From the NCBI GenBank assembly GCA_040220875.1, contig JAVJVX010000006.1:310001-374000 (forward strand): DNA of 64,000 nt. The letters are read 5' to 3'. This document shows, in pieces, positions 9,373-17,016 of this stretch; within the stretch, counting starts at the first letter, position 1, and every line of letters begins with the position of its first letter. Position numbers and translations under genes: made by a program. A model generated the notes under the pieces. The model saw only the letters and a list, made by a program, of their open reading frames with translations. It was not told the DNA's origin and did no database searches. This DNA comes from Alphaproteobacteria bacterium. GTDB lineage: Bacteria > Pseudomonadota > Alphaproteobacteria > JAVJVX01.

Positions 9373-10266
9373 ATGACCGACATGCGACCGCGAAACCGCC
9401 GCTTGCTGCCGGCCCTGTTCCTGGGCCTGGGGCTGGCCCTGGCCTGGACACCCGGCGCGACTCCCACGCGGCCCGCCCTGGCCCAGGGTGTCGGGCTGGA
9501 GGCGCTCGGCAGCGCGGACGCGCCCATCGAGATCAACGCGGAAAACGGCATCGAATGGCACCGCGACCAGAAGGCCTATTTCGCCCGCGGCAATGCATCG
9601 GCGAAACGGGGCGAGGTCACGGTGTTTGGCGATACGCTGACGGCGCATTATCGCGAGCTCGCTTCGGGCGATACGGAAATCTGGCGCCTCGAGGCGGACG
9701 GCAATGTGCGAATCACTTCCCCCGACGAGACCGCCTATGGCGACCACGCGATCTATGACGTCGACACCAGCGTCCTTGTGCTGACGGGCGACGGGCTGAA
9801 GCTGGTTTCCGCCGATTCCGTCGTCACGGCGGAAGATTCGCTGGAATACTGGCAGGCCCGCCAGATGGCGGTCGCGCGGGGCGACGGGACGGCGGTTCGC
9901 GACGGCCGGACCCTGTCGGCGGAAGTGCTGGTTTCATTCTTCCGAAAGACCGAGGCGGGCGAGACGGTACTCGAGCGGATCGAAGCCTTTGACAATGTGG
10001 TCGTCAACACGGACCAGGACCGGGCCGCCGGCAACCGGGGTGTTTATGACACTGCCTCGGGCGTGGCCCATCTTTATGGCGATGTGGTTCTCACCCGAGG
10101 CAAGAGCCGGCTAAGCGGCGAATACGGGACAATCGACCTCGATAGCGGCGTGAGTCGCCTGCTGCCCGCCCCGGATCAGGCCGGCGGGAACCGGGTCACG
10201 GGGGTCATCGTCCCCCCGCCCCGCAAGGCGCCGGACGCCGCGCCCGCGGCCGAAGCCGCTGAATAG
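9373..10266 (+). CDS. lptA: LPS transport periplasmic protein LptA (OstA-like)
   Basis: Periplasmic beta-jellyroll protein that forms the bridge carrying LPS from LptC to LptD. The 297 residues begin with a signal peptide (basic MTDMRPRNRR, hydrophobic core, probable cleavage after ALA in RPALAQG). The rest is the LptA/OstA N-domain fold with repeated short beta strands (for example IEINAENGIEW, ARGNASAKRG). The C-terminal tail is Pro/Ala rich. I chose ATG 9373 because it gives the normal signal peptide; the frame is open from 9337. It is longer than E. coli LptA (185 residues), as is usual in alphaproteobacteria. Confidence 0.9.
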   Translation: MTDMRPRNRRLLPALFLGLGLALAWTPGATPTRPALAQGVGLEALGSADAPIEINAENGIEWHRDQKAYFARGNASAKRGEVTVFGDTLTAHYRELASGDTEIWRLEADGNVRITSPDETAYGDHAIYDVDTSVLVLTGDGLKLVSADSVVTAEDSLEYWQARQMAVARGDGTAVRDGRTLSAEVLVSFFRKTEAGETVLERIEAFDNVVVNTDQDRAAGNRGVYDTASGVAHLYGDVVLTRGKSRLSGEYGTIDLDSGVSRLLPAPDQAGGNRVTGVIVPPPRKAPDAAPAAEAAE

Positions 10267-10412
10267 GGCCACGACTCGGCGAGACCAAGCTTGATCCCGG
10301 GCGCAAAGCCTTGCAAAGATGCTGTTAACCGCTTCTCTGCAAACTTGGTGCCAACCTGCGCTATACCCCTTTTTAGGGACAAGGACGCCGATCGCATGAC
10401 ATCTGGACCGCC

Positions 10413-11207
10413 ATGCCGGATTTAGCCGCAACGCCGCCCGCAGCAGCCTCGGGCGCGGACCAGGGGCCTCATCTGGTGCGCGAGAACCTCGGACTCGTCG
10501 CCCATAACCTGGGCAAGTCTTTCAAGAAACGGCCCGTGGTGCGCGGTGTCAGCTATTCGGTCCAGCGCGGCGAGGCGGTGGGGCTTCTCGGCCCCAACGG
10601 CGCGGGCAAGACCACCTCGTTCTACATGATCACCGGCCTGATCTCTCCCGATTACGGGACCGTCACCCTGGACGGCTACGATATCACCCGGCTGCCGATG
10701 TACCGCCGCGCCCGGCTGGGCATCGGGTATCTGCCCCAGGAGGCCTCCATCTTCCGTGGCCTGACGGTGGAACAGAACATCCGTGCCGTTCTCGAGCTGA
10801 CCGAGCCCCTGCCTGAACGCCGCGAGGGGCTGCTCGACCAGTTGCTCGGCGAATTTTCCATCACCCATCTCCGGCGCACGCCGGCGCTGGCCCTGTCGGG
10901 CGGTGAGCGGCGGCGCGTGGAGATCGCCCGCGCCCTCGCCGCGCAGCCGCGTTTCATCCTTCTCGATGAGCCGCTGGCCGGCATCGACCCTATTGCCGTC
11001 GCCGAAATCCGGGATCTGGTCTCGCATCTCAAGGACCGGGGCATCGGCGTGCTGATCACGGATCACAATGTGCGCGAAACACTCGACATCGTCGATCGGG
11101 CCTACATCATGTTCGAGGGGGCCGTGCTGATGGAGGGGGAACCGTCCGAGATCGTCGCCCATCAGGACGTGCGCCGCGTCTATCTCGGCGAAAAATTCAG
11201 TCTTTGA
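10413..11207 (+). CDS. lptB: LPS export ABC transporter ATP-binding protein LptB
   Basis: Cytoplasmic ATPase of the LptB2FG exporter that extracts LPS from the inner membrane. The 264 residues contain Walker [10 protein letters not shown] (about 60-68), the Q-loop in YLPQEASIF, the signature LSGGERRR, Walker [14 protein letters not shown] and the H-loop in [12 protein letters not shown], all typical of LptB. An N-terminal extension of about 28 residues precedes the usual start. The gene is separated from lptA by 146 bp, which could hold a separate promoter. The permease genes lptF/lptG are not in the window. Confidence 0.96.
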   Translation: MPDLAATPPAAASGADQGPHLVRENLGLVAHNLGKSFKKRPVVRGVSYSVQRGEAVGLLGPNGAGKTTSFYMITGLISPDYGTVTLDGYDITRLPMYRRARLGIGYLPQEASIFRGLTVEQNIRAVLELTEPLPERREGLLDQLLGEFSITHLRRTPALALSGGERRRVEIARALAAQPRFILLDEPLAGIDPIAVAEIRDLVSHLKDRGIGVLITDHNVRETLDIVDRAYIMFEGAVLMEGEPSEIVAHQDVRRVYLGEKFSL

Positions 11208-11223
11208 CGGCGGTGTAACGCAC

Positions 11224-12756
11224 ATGGCGATCACCACTCGCTTGGACCTGAGGCAAAGCCAGTCGCTGGTGATGACGCCGCAACTGCAGCAGGCGATCAA
11301 GCTGCTGCAGCTTTCAAACATCGAGCTGGCCGCGTATGTCGAGCAGCAGCTCGAGGAAAACCCTCTGCTGGAACGCCAGGGCGATGACGGCGACCGCCAG
11401 GACCGAGGCGATGGACCCGAGGCCGGGGCCGTGCGGGAAACGGAGCGGGACGGCCCCGATGAGGGGGTGATGGCTACCACTTCCGATTTCGAAAGCACCG
11501 AGACGGCGGGCGATAATCTGTGGAGCGGCGACAACGATGCCGCGAGTTTCCGCGAGGAAGACTCGTTCCTTTCCCTCGCGAACTGGGGCCCGGCCGGGGC
11601 CGCCGGTCCCGGCGGCGGGCGAATGGATTTCTCCGCGCCGACGGGTGGCCTCGAGGACAATCTCACTGAAGGCCTTTCGCTTCGCGACCACCTGATGGCC
11701 CAGGTAAATATGGACCTCACCGATCCGGTCGATCGCCTGATCGCGGCCGATCTGGTCGAGCGGCTGGACGAGGCCGGCTATCTGACGGGAGAGCTTGAGG
11801 CGACCGCGGAGCGCCTGGGCTGCCCCGTCGCGCGGGTCGCGGAAACCCTGGAGAGGCTGCAGCGCTTCGACCCGCCCGGCATTTTCGCGCGCAACCTCGC
11901 CGAATGCCTGGCGATCCAGCTCAAGGACCGGGACAGGTTCGATCCGGCAATGGCCGCCCTGGTCGCGCATCTCGACCTCCTGGGCAAGCGGGACAAAAAA
12001 GCACTCATGAAATGCTGCGGCGTGGATGCGGAGGATTTCGCCGACATGGTCGCCGAAATCCGGGCACTCAACCCCAAGCCGGCGCTCGCTTTCGACACGA
12101 TCAGCGCCGAGCCGGTCACGCCGGATATCCTGATGCGTCCGCGCCAGGATGGTGGCTGGCACATCGAACTCAATACGGACACGCTGCCGCGCGTTCTCGT
12201 CAACAATCGCTATTATTCCCAGATAAGCAACAGCACGAGCGACAGGAAAGCCAAGCAATACATTACCGAACAGCTTCATTCGGCAAATTGGCTCGTCAAG
12301 GCGCTGCACCAACGGGCCAAGACGGTCTTGCGCGTGGCCGAGGAAATCGTGCGCCAGCAGGAAAAGTTTTTCACAAATGGCGTCGGTGGCCTCAAGCCGC
12401 TCGTGCTGCGGGACATCGCGGAAGCGATCGAAATGCACGAAAGCACAGTCAGCCGCGTTACCACGAACAAGTATATCGAAACACCGCGCGGCATTTACGA
12501 GCTTAAATATTTCTTTACCACGGCAATTCCGGGCGCGGCGGGCGAGAGCGCCCATTCGGCTGAAGCAATCCGCCACCGGATCAAGATGCTGATCGATAAA
12601 GAGACCGCCGAGACCGTCCTGTCCGACGATCGCATCGTGGCGATCCTCAGGGGGGAAGGGGTCGAGATCGCCCGGCGGACGGTGGCCAAATATCGCGAGG
12701 CCCTGCGGATTCCCTCGTCGGTGGCCCGGCGGCGCGAGAAAATGTCTGCATTCTGA
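11224..12756 (+). CDS. rpoN: RNA polymerase sigma-54 factor
   Basis: Directs RNA polymerase to -24/-12 promoters that need enhancer-binding activators such as NtrC. The 510-residue protein has the Gln/Leu-rich region I at the N-terminus (MTPQLQQAIKLLQLSN), an acidic, glycine-rich variable region II (about 55-140), the core-binding domain, and the RpoN box ARRTVAKYRE at residues 483-492. The N-terminus and RpoN box are diagnostic. It lies 16 bp after lptB and before hpf and ptsN, the order commonly seen in proteobacteria. Confidence 0.98.
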   Translation: MAITTRLDLRQSQSLVMTPQLQQAIKLLQLSNIELAAYVEQQLEENPLLERQGDDGDRQDRGDGPEAGAVRETERDGPDEGVMATTSDFESTETAGDNLWSGDNDAASFREEDSFLSLANWGPAGAAGPGGGRMDFSAPTGGLEDNLTEGLSLRDHLMAQVNMDLTDPVDRLIAADLVERLDEAGYLTGELEATAERLGCPVARVAETLERLQRFDPPGIFARNLAECLAIQLKDRDRFDPAMAALVAHLDLLGKRDKKALMKCCGVDAEDFADMVAEIRALNPKPALAFDTISAEPVTPDILMRPRQDGGWHIELNTDTLPRVLVNNRYYSQISNSTSDRKAKQYITEQLHSANWLVKALHQRAKTVLRVAEEIVRQQEKFFTNGVGGLKPLVLRDIAEAIEMHESTVSRVTTNKYIETPRGIYELKYFFTTAIPGAAGESAHSAEAIRHRIKMLIDKETAETVLSDDRIVAILRGEGVEIARRTVAKYREALRIPSSVARRREKMSAF

Positions 12757-12880
12757 ATGAGTTAGGCAAAGCCAAGCGAGAGTTGACTCCCCCTCGCCCC
12801 GCACCTATGGTCGCGCCGCCCTGGCCAGGGGCCCCCTGGCGGCACCCGGCCTGTCGAGCCAATCTTCGAGCAAGTCATCC

Positions 12881-13471
12881 ATGCAGGTTTCTGTCAAAGG
12901 CAAGCAGCTTGACGTCGGGGACGCTTTGCGCACCCACATCACCGAGGCGGTCGAAGCCGTCACGGCGAAATACTTCGAGAACCCGATGGAATGCACCGTG
13001 GTGCTCTCCAAGGAGGCGCACCTCTTCCGATCGGACATTCAAGCGCATATCGGGCGAGGAATCCTGATTCAAGCCCACGGCGAGGCGGCCGATCCCTATG
13101 CAGCGTTCGACGCGGGGGCAAGCCGCATCGCGAAGCAGCTCAGGCGGTACAAGCGCCGCCTGCGCGACCATCACAGAAACCACGGCGACGTGGTGGGGCT
13201 GCCCGCACAGCAACGCGTGATCGCGCCACACCAGGACGAAGACGAAAACGAAACGGCGGAAGAGGCCGGCAACGACGGACCGGTCATCGTGGCCGACATG
13301 GAAACGGCCGTGGAGACGTTGAGCGTGAGCGAAGCCGTGATGCGGATGGAACTCGCAGATCTGCCGGCAATGATGTTCCGCAATAAGCAAACCGGGGGGA
13401 TCGGTATGGTCTTCCACCGGCCTGACGGCAATATCGGCTGGGTCGAGACGGACCTCGCAAAACTGTCGTAG
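12881..13471 (+). CDS. hpf: Long-form ribosome hibernation-promoting factor
   Basis: Binds the 30S decoding region and dimerises ribosomes into inactive 100S particles during stress. At 196 residues it is the long form: an N-terminal S30AE domain (about 1-100, with a basic helix ending RYKRRLRDHHR), an acidic linker (around 110-130) and a C-terminal dimerisation domain containing VIVADMETAVETLSVSEAV and GMVFHRPDGNIGWVE. It follows rpoN by 124 bp and is followed 24 bp later by ptsN, as in many proteobacteria. Confidence 0.93.
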   Translation: MQVSVKGKQLDVGDALRTHITEAVEAVTAKYFENPMECTVVLSKEAHLFRSDIQAHIGRGILIQAHGEAADPYAAFDAGASRIAKQLRRYKRRLRDHHRNHGDVVGLPAQQRVIAPHQDEDENETAEEAGNDGPVIVADMETAVETLSVSEAVMRMELADLPAMMFRNKQTGGIGMVFHRPDGNIGWVETDLAKLS

Positions 13472-13495
13472 CGGAAAACCGGAAAGGTTTTATCC

Positions 13496-13960
13496 TTGGA
13501 TATGCACGACCTGATTACGCCCGATGGCGTCATCTCGGACCTGAAGGCAGGCAGCAAGAAGCAGGCCCTGCAAGAGCTCGCCCGCAAGGGGGCCGACCTG
13601 ACGGGGCTCGATGAGCGCGAAATTTTCGAGGTCCTGCTGGAGCGCGAGAGGCTGGGGACAACCGGCATCGGTTCCGGCGTGGCGATCCCGCACGGGAAGC
13701 TGAAAGGGCTGGACAGGATCTATGCCATCTTCGCGCGGCTGGAACGGCCGATCGACTTCGATTCGATCGACGATCAGCCGGTCGACGTCATCTTTCTTCT
13801 GCTGGCGCCGGAAACCGCGAGCGCCGATCACCTCAAGGCGCTGGCGCGAATCTCCCGCCTGCTGCGCAATCAGGGCATCTGCGACAAGCTGCGCGGATCG
13901 AGTGGCGGGGATGCGCTCTATGCCGTGCTGACGAGCGAGGCGACCAGCAACGCCGCCTGA
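13496..13960 (+). CDS. ptsN: Nitrogen-regulatory PTS protein EIIA(Ntr)
   Basis: Phosphoryl acceptor of the nitrogen PTS; it regulates potassium transport, stringent response and other targets rather than moving sugar. The 154 residues form a PTS EIIA type-2 domain, with the phosphorylated His66 in VAIPHGK. Two starts are possible: TTG 13496, 8 nt after the GGAAAGG ribosome site, or ATG 13502, 14 nt after it. Spacing favours TTG. HPr and EIIA(Man), the other members of this pathway, are encoded 31 kb away. Confidence 0.95.
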   Translation: MDMHDLITPDGVISDLKAGSKKQALQELARKGADLTGLDEREIFEVLLERERLGTTGIGSGVAIPHGKLKGLDRIYAIFARLERPIDFDSIDDQPVDVIFLLLAPETASADHLKALARISRLLRNQGICDKLRGSSGGDALYAVLTSEATSNAA

Positions 13961-13983
13961 CCCGCGCCAGGAACTGGCGCGGG
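13961..13983 (+). terminator. Possible terminator hairpin after ptsN
   Basis: CCCGCGCCAG and CTGGCGCGGG form a perfect 10-bp stem with a 3-nt loop, starting right after the ptsN stop. The nearest T-run (14004-14009) is 20 nt downstream, so this is not a canonical intrinsic terminator. It may instead stabilise the 3' end of the transcript. Confidence 0.45.
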
Positions 13984-14018
13984 CGGCGAGCCCTCTAGTC
14001 TCGTTTTTTCCGGAACCG

Positions 14019-14237
14019 CTAGTGGACGCTCACGGGATCGAGCCCGTGCTGCTTGACAGCGGCGAATGCGAGGTCGCGGCTTTCAGCCATCCCCACAGCG
14101 TTCCCGTCGGCCGTGTGAATGACGAACTGGATCCGGCCATCCACCATCTGCGGCGCCACGTAGGCGAGGCTTTCCATGCCCAGGGCAGCGAAATCCTGGG
14201 CCGTCAGACCCTTCAATGCGTCGGTCGTATTCAACAT
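14019..14237 (-). CDS. DUF1150 family protein
   Basis: A 72-residue protein of unknown function. The sequence (start MLNTTDALKGLTAQDFAALG, core AYVAPQM, then FVIHTADGNAVGMAESRDLA) fits DUF1150, a small alphaproteobacterial family usually encoded beside an Hsp20. It is downstream of the Hsp20 gene here (127 bp), on the same strand, and a ribosome site (AAAGGAGCACG) precedes its ATG. A role linked to the small heat shock protein is suggested only by context. There are no membrane segments or signal peptide. Confidence 0.8.
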   Translation of the reverse strand: MLNTTDALKGLTAQDFAALGMESLAYVAPQMVDGRIQFVIHTADGNAVGMAESRDLAFAAVKQHGLDPVSVH

Positions 14238-14364
14238 ATCGTGCTCCTTTCAGGCCCTGTTACAGCGGCCTCTCTTTGCCGGCCCGCCCACGCGGCGCCG
14301 GCCTTCACTTTCGCCTCCCCATTTCGTTCGATTTGACGGCGTACGGTTTTGCTTCCCCCGGCGC

Positions 14365-14838
14365 TCAGCGCCGGACGCCGCCCTCGTTTGTCACGTTGAG
14401 CGCACGGCCCCGGCCGTCACCCGCGGCCGCGCCGGCCCGGATATGGATCGAGCGCGGCGCCTTTTCCACCACCGGCCGCACCAGCGTCACGTTCAAGAGA
14501 CCGTCGGAGAGATCCGCGCTTTCCACCTCGATCCCGTCGGCCAGCACGAAGGCGCGCTTGAACTGCCGCGCCGCGATGCCGCGATGGATATAGACGCGGT
14601 CAGGCTCCTCGGCCTGCTGCCCGGCGATCACAAGCTGGTTGTCAACCACGGTCACCGCCAGGTCGTCCGCCCCGAACCCCGCCACGGCCAGCGTGATCCT
14701 GAGATGTTCGGGACCCACCTGTTCGACGTTGTAGGGCGGGTAGCCGTCGCTGGACGCCTTGCTCACCCTGTCCAGGGCGCGTTCGAACTGGTCGAACCCA
14801 AGAAGAAAGGGGCTATCGAATAAAGACATCCGCGCCAT
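14365..14838 (-). CDS. Hsp20/alpha-crystallin small heat shock protein
   Basis: ATP-independent holdase chaperone that keeps denaturing proteins soluble. The 157 residues have an IbpA-like N-terminus (ARMSLFDSPFLLGFDQFERALD) and an alpha-crystallin domain at about residues 38-130. The C-terminal I-x-I anchor appears as SIHIRAG. The ATG at 14836-14838 has a GAGGA ribosome site 8 nt upstream. A possible sigma-32 promoter lies 37 nt before the start. The gene heads a two-gene unit with the DUF1150 protein. Confidence 0.95.
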   Translation of the reverse strand: MARMSLFDSPFLLGFDQFERALDRVSKASSDGYPPYNVEQVGPEHLRITLAVAGFGADDLAVTVVDNQLVIAGQQAEEPDRVYIHRGIAARQFKRAFVLADGIEVESADLSDGLLNVTLVRPVVEKAPRSIHIRAGAAAGDGRGRALNVTNEGGVRR

Positions 14839-14875
14839 GCACCCGTTCCTCGATCATTGTCGTCGCTCGGCATTA

Positions 14876-14904
14876 CATTTGGGAAAGAATGGCGCGTTTT
14901 CAAG
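14876..14904 (-). promoter_or_regulatory. Candidate heat-shock (sigma-32) promoter for hsp20
   Basis: On the minus strand, CTTGAAAA (plus 14897-14904) resembles the sigma-32 -35 box CTTGAAA. CCCAAATG (plus 14876-14883) lies 14 nt after CTTGAAA and partly matches the -10 box CCCCATNT. The distance to the hsp20 ATG is 37 nt. The -35 match is good and the -10 match is partial. Confidence 0.5.
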
Positions 14905-14931
14905 TACCTATAAGGCACTGATTTATAATCT

Positions 14932-15633
14932 CTATTCCACGTTTCGCGTGAAACCGTGTCCTGAGCCCGGGCTTTCCGGCGGGCGGGATCCGGCAAGCCG
15001 CGCCGCCTCATCCAGGAGCCGGCGCACCTCGTCATCCCCGACCTGCGGGAAATTCTCGTAGAACATGCTGATCGCACCGAAACGCGATGGCTGTTCGAGA
15101 CATTCAATCCGGTCCGCCTCGGATTCGAGTGCCGCTACGGTTTCGGGCGGCGCGACGGGAATGGCGAGGATGATTTCGCGCGGGCCCGCGGCTCGCACGC
15201 TTTGCAGCACCGCGCGCGTCGTTGCGCCGGTCGCGATGCCGTCGTCGGCGACGATGACGGTCCGGCCGGCCAGGGGAATACGCACCCGGCCGGCCAGATA
15301 GGCCCGGCGGCGACGTTCGATTTCCGCCAGTTTTTGTCGCTTTTCCATTTCGAGCCAAGTCTCGTCGATGTCCAGCAGGCGCGCGACATCCACGTTCACG
15401 ATCATCTGCGGATTGTCCCCGTCCGCCACCGCCGCCACGGCGAGTTCCGGCTGCGCGGGGGCGCCGATCTTGCGCACCAGGACGAGGTCGAGCGGTGCGG
15501 CGAGGGCACGGGCGATCTCAAGGCCGATCGGCACACCGCCGCGCGGCACCGCCAGCACCACCGGCGATTTCGCGGCAAGCGGACGCAGGCGCTCGCCCAG
15601 CTCCCGGCCTGCTTCCTCCCGGTCCCTGAACAT
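14932..15633 (-). CDS. Phosphoribosyltransferase-family protein
   Basis: Type I phosphoribosyltransferase fold, 233 residues. The PRPP-binding loop is VIVADDGIATGATT (about residues 124-137). The N-terminus (MFRDREEAGRELGERL) and the PRGGVPIG segment are typical of a stress-associated PRTase family with unknown acceptor, often fused or adjacent to a dienelactone-hydrolase-like domain. Just upstream is a decayed piece that looks like such a hydrolase C-terminus, its stop 3 bp before this ATG. The next gene on the other side makes PRPP, which would be this enzyme's donor. Substrate unknown. Confidence 0.85.
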   Translation of the reverse strand: MFRDREEAGRELGERLRPLAAKSPVVLAVPRGGVPIGLEIARALAAPLDLVLVRKIGAPAQPELAVAAVADGDNPQMIVNVDVARLLDIDETWLEMEKRQKLAEIERRRRAYLAGRVRIPLAGRTVIVADDGIATGATTRAVLQSVRAAGPREIILAIPVAPPETVAALESEADRIECLEQPSRFGAISMFYENFPQVGDDEVRRLLDEAARLAGSRPPESPGSGHGFTRNVE

Positions 15634-15636
15634 GTG

Positions 15637-15759
15637 CTAAACCTCCGTCGCCAGAACGAGATGGGCGCGAGACCCCGCGCCGGCCAGGCTCACGACCTCG
15701 TCCAGGGCGCCTGGCTTCGCAAAAAGATGGGGCGCACCGACCACGATCTCGAGCCGGCG
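15637..15759 (-). pseudogene. Remnant of an alpha/beta (dienelactone-type) hydrolase C-terminus
   Basis: The minus-strand frame ending in TAG at 15637 reads RRLEIVVGAPHLFAKPGALD and on for some 20 more residues. This resembles the last part of dienelactone-hydrolase-like proteins, whose final His sits in a G-A-x-HLF motif followed by an EPG-like turn and a helix. Upstream of about 15760 the resemblance stops and the sequence reads as unrelated residues, so I see only about 40 codons. It ends 3 bp before the phosphoribosyltransferase start, the spacing expected of an operon partner. The assignment rests on recall of the family, not a search. Confidence 0.42.
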
Positions 15760-15861
15760 GGCGCCATCTTTTTCCCTGCACGGCGGGGTGGGATGGATGC
15801 TCAACCCATGACAGCCGGCGGCACGTTCCGGAATGACCCAGATCATTTCGCTCCCCCGCGC

Positions 15862-15925
15862 CCCATGGCGAAGATGGCCCATGGCGAAGGTGGCCCATGG
15901 CGAAGGTGGCCCATGACGAAGACGG
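15862..15925. repeat. 16-bp tandem repeat, four units
   Basis: Four head-to-tail units: CCCATGGCGAAGATGG, CCCATGGCGAAGGTGG (twice) and CCCATGACGAAGACGG, with 0-3 differences between units. The unit length is not a multiple of three, so the repeat would be read in all three frames if translated. It lies 69 bp before the PRPP-synthetase-like start. Each unit contains CCATGG and hence a potential ATG. Confidence 0.85.
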
Positions 15926-15993
15926 CGACGACATCGGCCCGGCCTGCCATCCCGGCCAGAGGGTCGATCAGGCCATCTCCTACGGTCGGGCGC

Positions 15994-16980
15994 ATGGGAA
16001 CGGATGAAGCGGCCCTGTTCGCGCTGAGCGAAAGCCGGGCCTTCGGCGAGGCGATGGCCGCACATCTCGGCCTCGGCCTCGCACGCCATGAAGAGCGGCA
16101 CTTCGACGACGGCGAACACAAGATCCGGCCGCTCGAAACGGTCCGTGGCCGGGACGCCTACATCGTGCAGTCGCTCCATGGCGACCCGTGCCTGAGCGGT
16201 AATGACAAGCTTTGCCGGCTTTTGTTTTTCGCAGCCACGCTCAGGGATGCCGGCGCCCGACAGGTGACCCTCGTCACCCCCTATCTGTGCTATGCGCGCA
16301 AGGACCGCAGGACCAAGAGCCGTGATCCGGTGACGACGCGCTACGTCGCCCAGCTCGCGGAGGCGATGGGGGCGGACGCGATCGTGACGATCGATGTCCA
16401 CAATCTTGCCGCCTTTCAGAACGCCTTCCGCTGCCCGACCGTGCATCTCGAGGCGGCCGGTCTGTTCGCGCGCCATTTCGCGGCACGCGAGTCAGATGCG
16501 CCCCTTGTCGTGGCCTCCCCCGATATCGGCGGCATCAAGCGCGCCGAATCCTTCCGCCTTGTTCTGGAGGCGGCAAGCGGGCAGCCCTGCGGCAGTGCCT
16601 TCATGGAAAAACGCCGCAGCGCGGGCGTGGTCAGCGGCGAGCGGCTCACCGGCGACGTCCGGAATGGGACGGTCATCATTCTCGACGATCTCATCAGCAC
16701 CGGCGGCACGATGCTGCGCGCGGCCCGTGCCTGCCGCGACGGCGGCGCACGGCGCGTTTTCGCGGTCGCCACGCACGGGCTCTTCATGCCAGGCGCGACC
16801 GAGGTGGTCGCGGACCCGGCCTTTGACGGTTTTGTGATTACCGATACCGTTCCCCCCTTCCGGCTCGATCCAGCGCTCGGGCAGCGCAAGGTGACGGTCC
16901 TGACCGCCGCGCCGCTTTTTGCCGAGGCCATCGGGCGGATGCACGCCGGCGGGTCGGTGACCGCGTTGTTCGAACCCTGA
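15994..16980 (+). CDS. Ribose-phosphate pyrophosphokinase-like protein
   Basis: Predicted to make PRPP from ribose-5-phosphate and ATP. The 328 residues match the PRPP-synthetase layout: VTPYLCYARKDRRTKSRDP (ATP/catalytic loop, normally PYxxYARQDR), DVHNLAAFQNAF (the PRPP-synthetase signature region, divergent), and the PRPP loop VIILDDLISTGGTML. It diverges enough from standard Prs to suggest a second, specialised paralogue. The start is uncertain: ATG 15994 gives a family-like N-terminus, but the frame is open upstream through the 16-bp repeats. It is divergent from a phosphoribosyltransferase, which would use its product. Confidence 0.85.
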   Translation: MGTDEAALFALSESRAFGEAMAAHLGLGLARHEERHFDDGEHKIRPLETVRGRDAYIVQSLHGDPCLSGNDKLCRLLFFAATLRDAGARQVTLVTPYLCYARKDRRTKSRDPVTTRYVAQLAEAMGADAIVTIDVHNLAAFQNAFRCPTVHLEAAGLFARHFAARESDAPLVVASPDIGGIKRAESFRLVLEAASGQPCGSAFMEKRRSAGVVSGERLTGDVRNGTVIILDDLISTGGTMLRAARACRDGGARRVFAVATHGLFMPGATEVVADPAFDGFVITDTVPPFRLDPALGQRKVTVLTAAPLFAEAIGRMHAGGSVTALFEP

Positions 16981-17016
16981 GCGCAGCCGTTCGCCCGCAG
17001 GGGGTGAGCCGGGCGG

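Larger units (their letters stand above)
15634..15993. other. Spacer with gene remnant and tandem repeat (360 bp)
   Basis: No intact gene. The minus strand at 15637-15759 resembles the end of a hydrolase gene, and 15862-15925 holds four 16-bp repeats. The plus frame of the following PRPP-synthetase-like gene stays open through all of this back to 15202, but the translated sequence has no recognisable family. Both flanking genes diverge from here, so their promoters should lie in this stretch; none is obvious. Confidence 0.6.

Noticed and set aside
10345-10362. A sigma-54 promoter upstream of lptB/rpoN (TTGG ... TGC)
   Set aside because: The GG and GC elements are not separated by the required 10 bp (9 or 11 here), and the -24 element lacks the CAC.
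14839-14875. ROSE or other RNA thermometer before hsp20
   Set aside because: The inferred leader is about 37 nt, too short for a multi-hairpin ROSE element, and no anti-Shine-Dalgarno pairing is evident.
15862-15925. CRISPR array
   Set aside because: Units are 16 bp and directly abutting with no spacers, and there are no cas genes.
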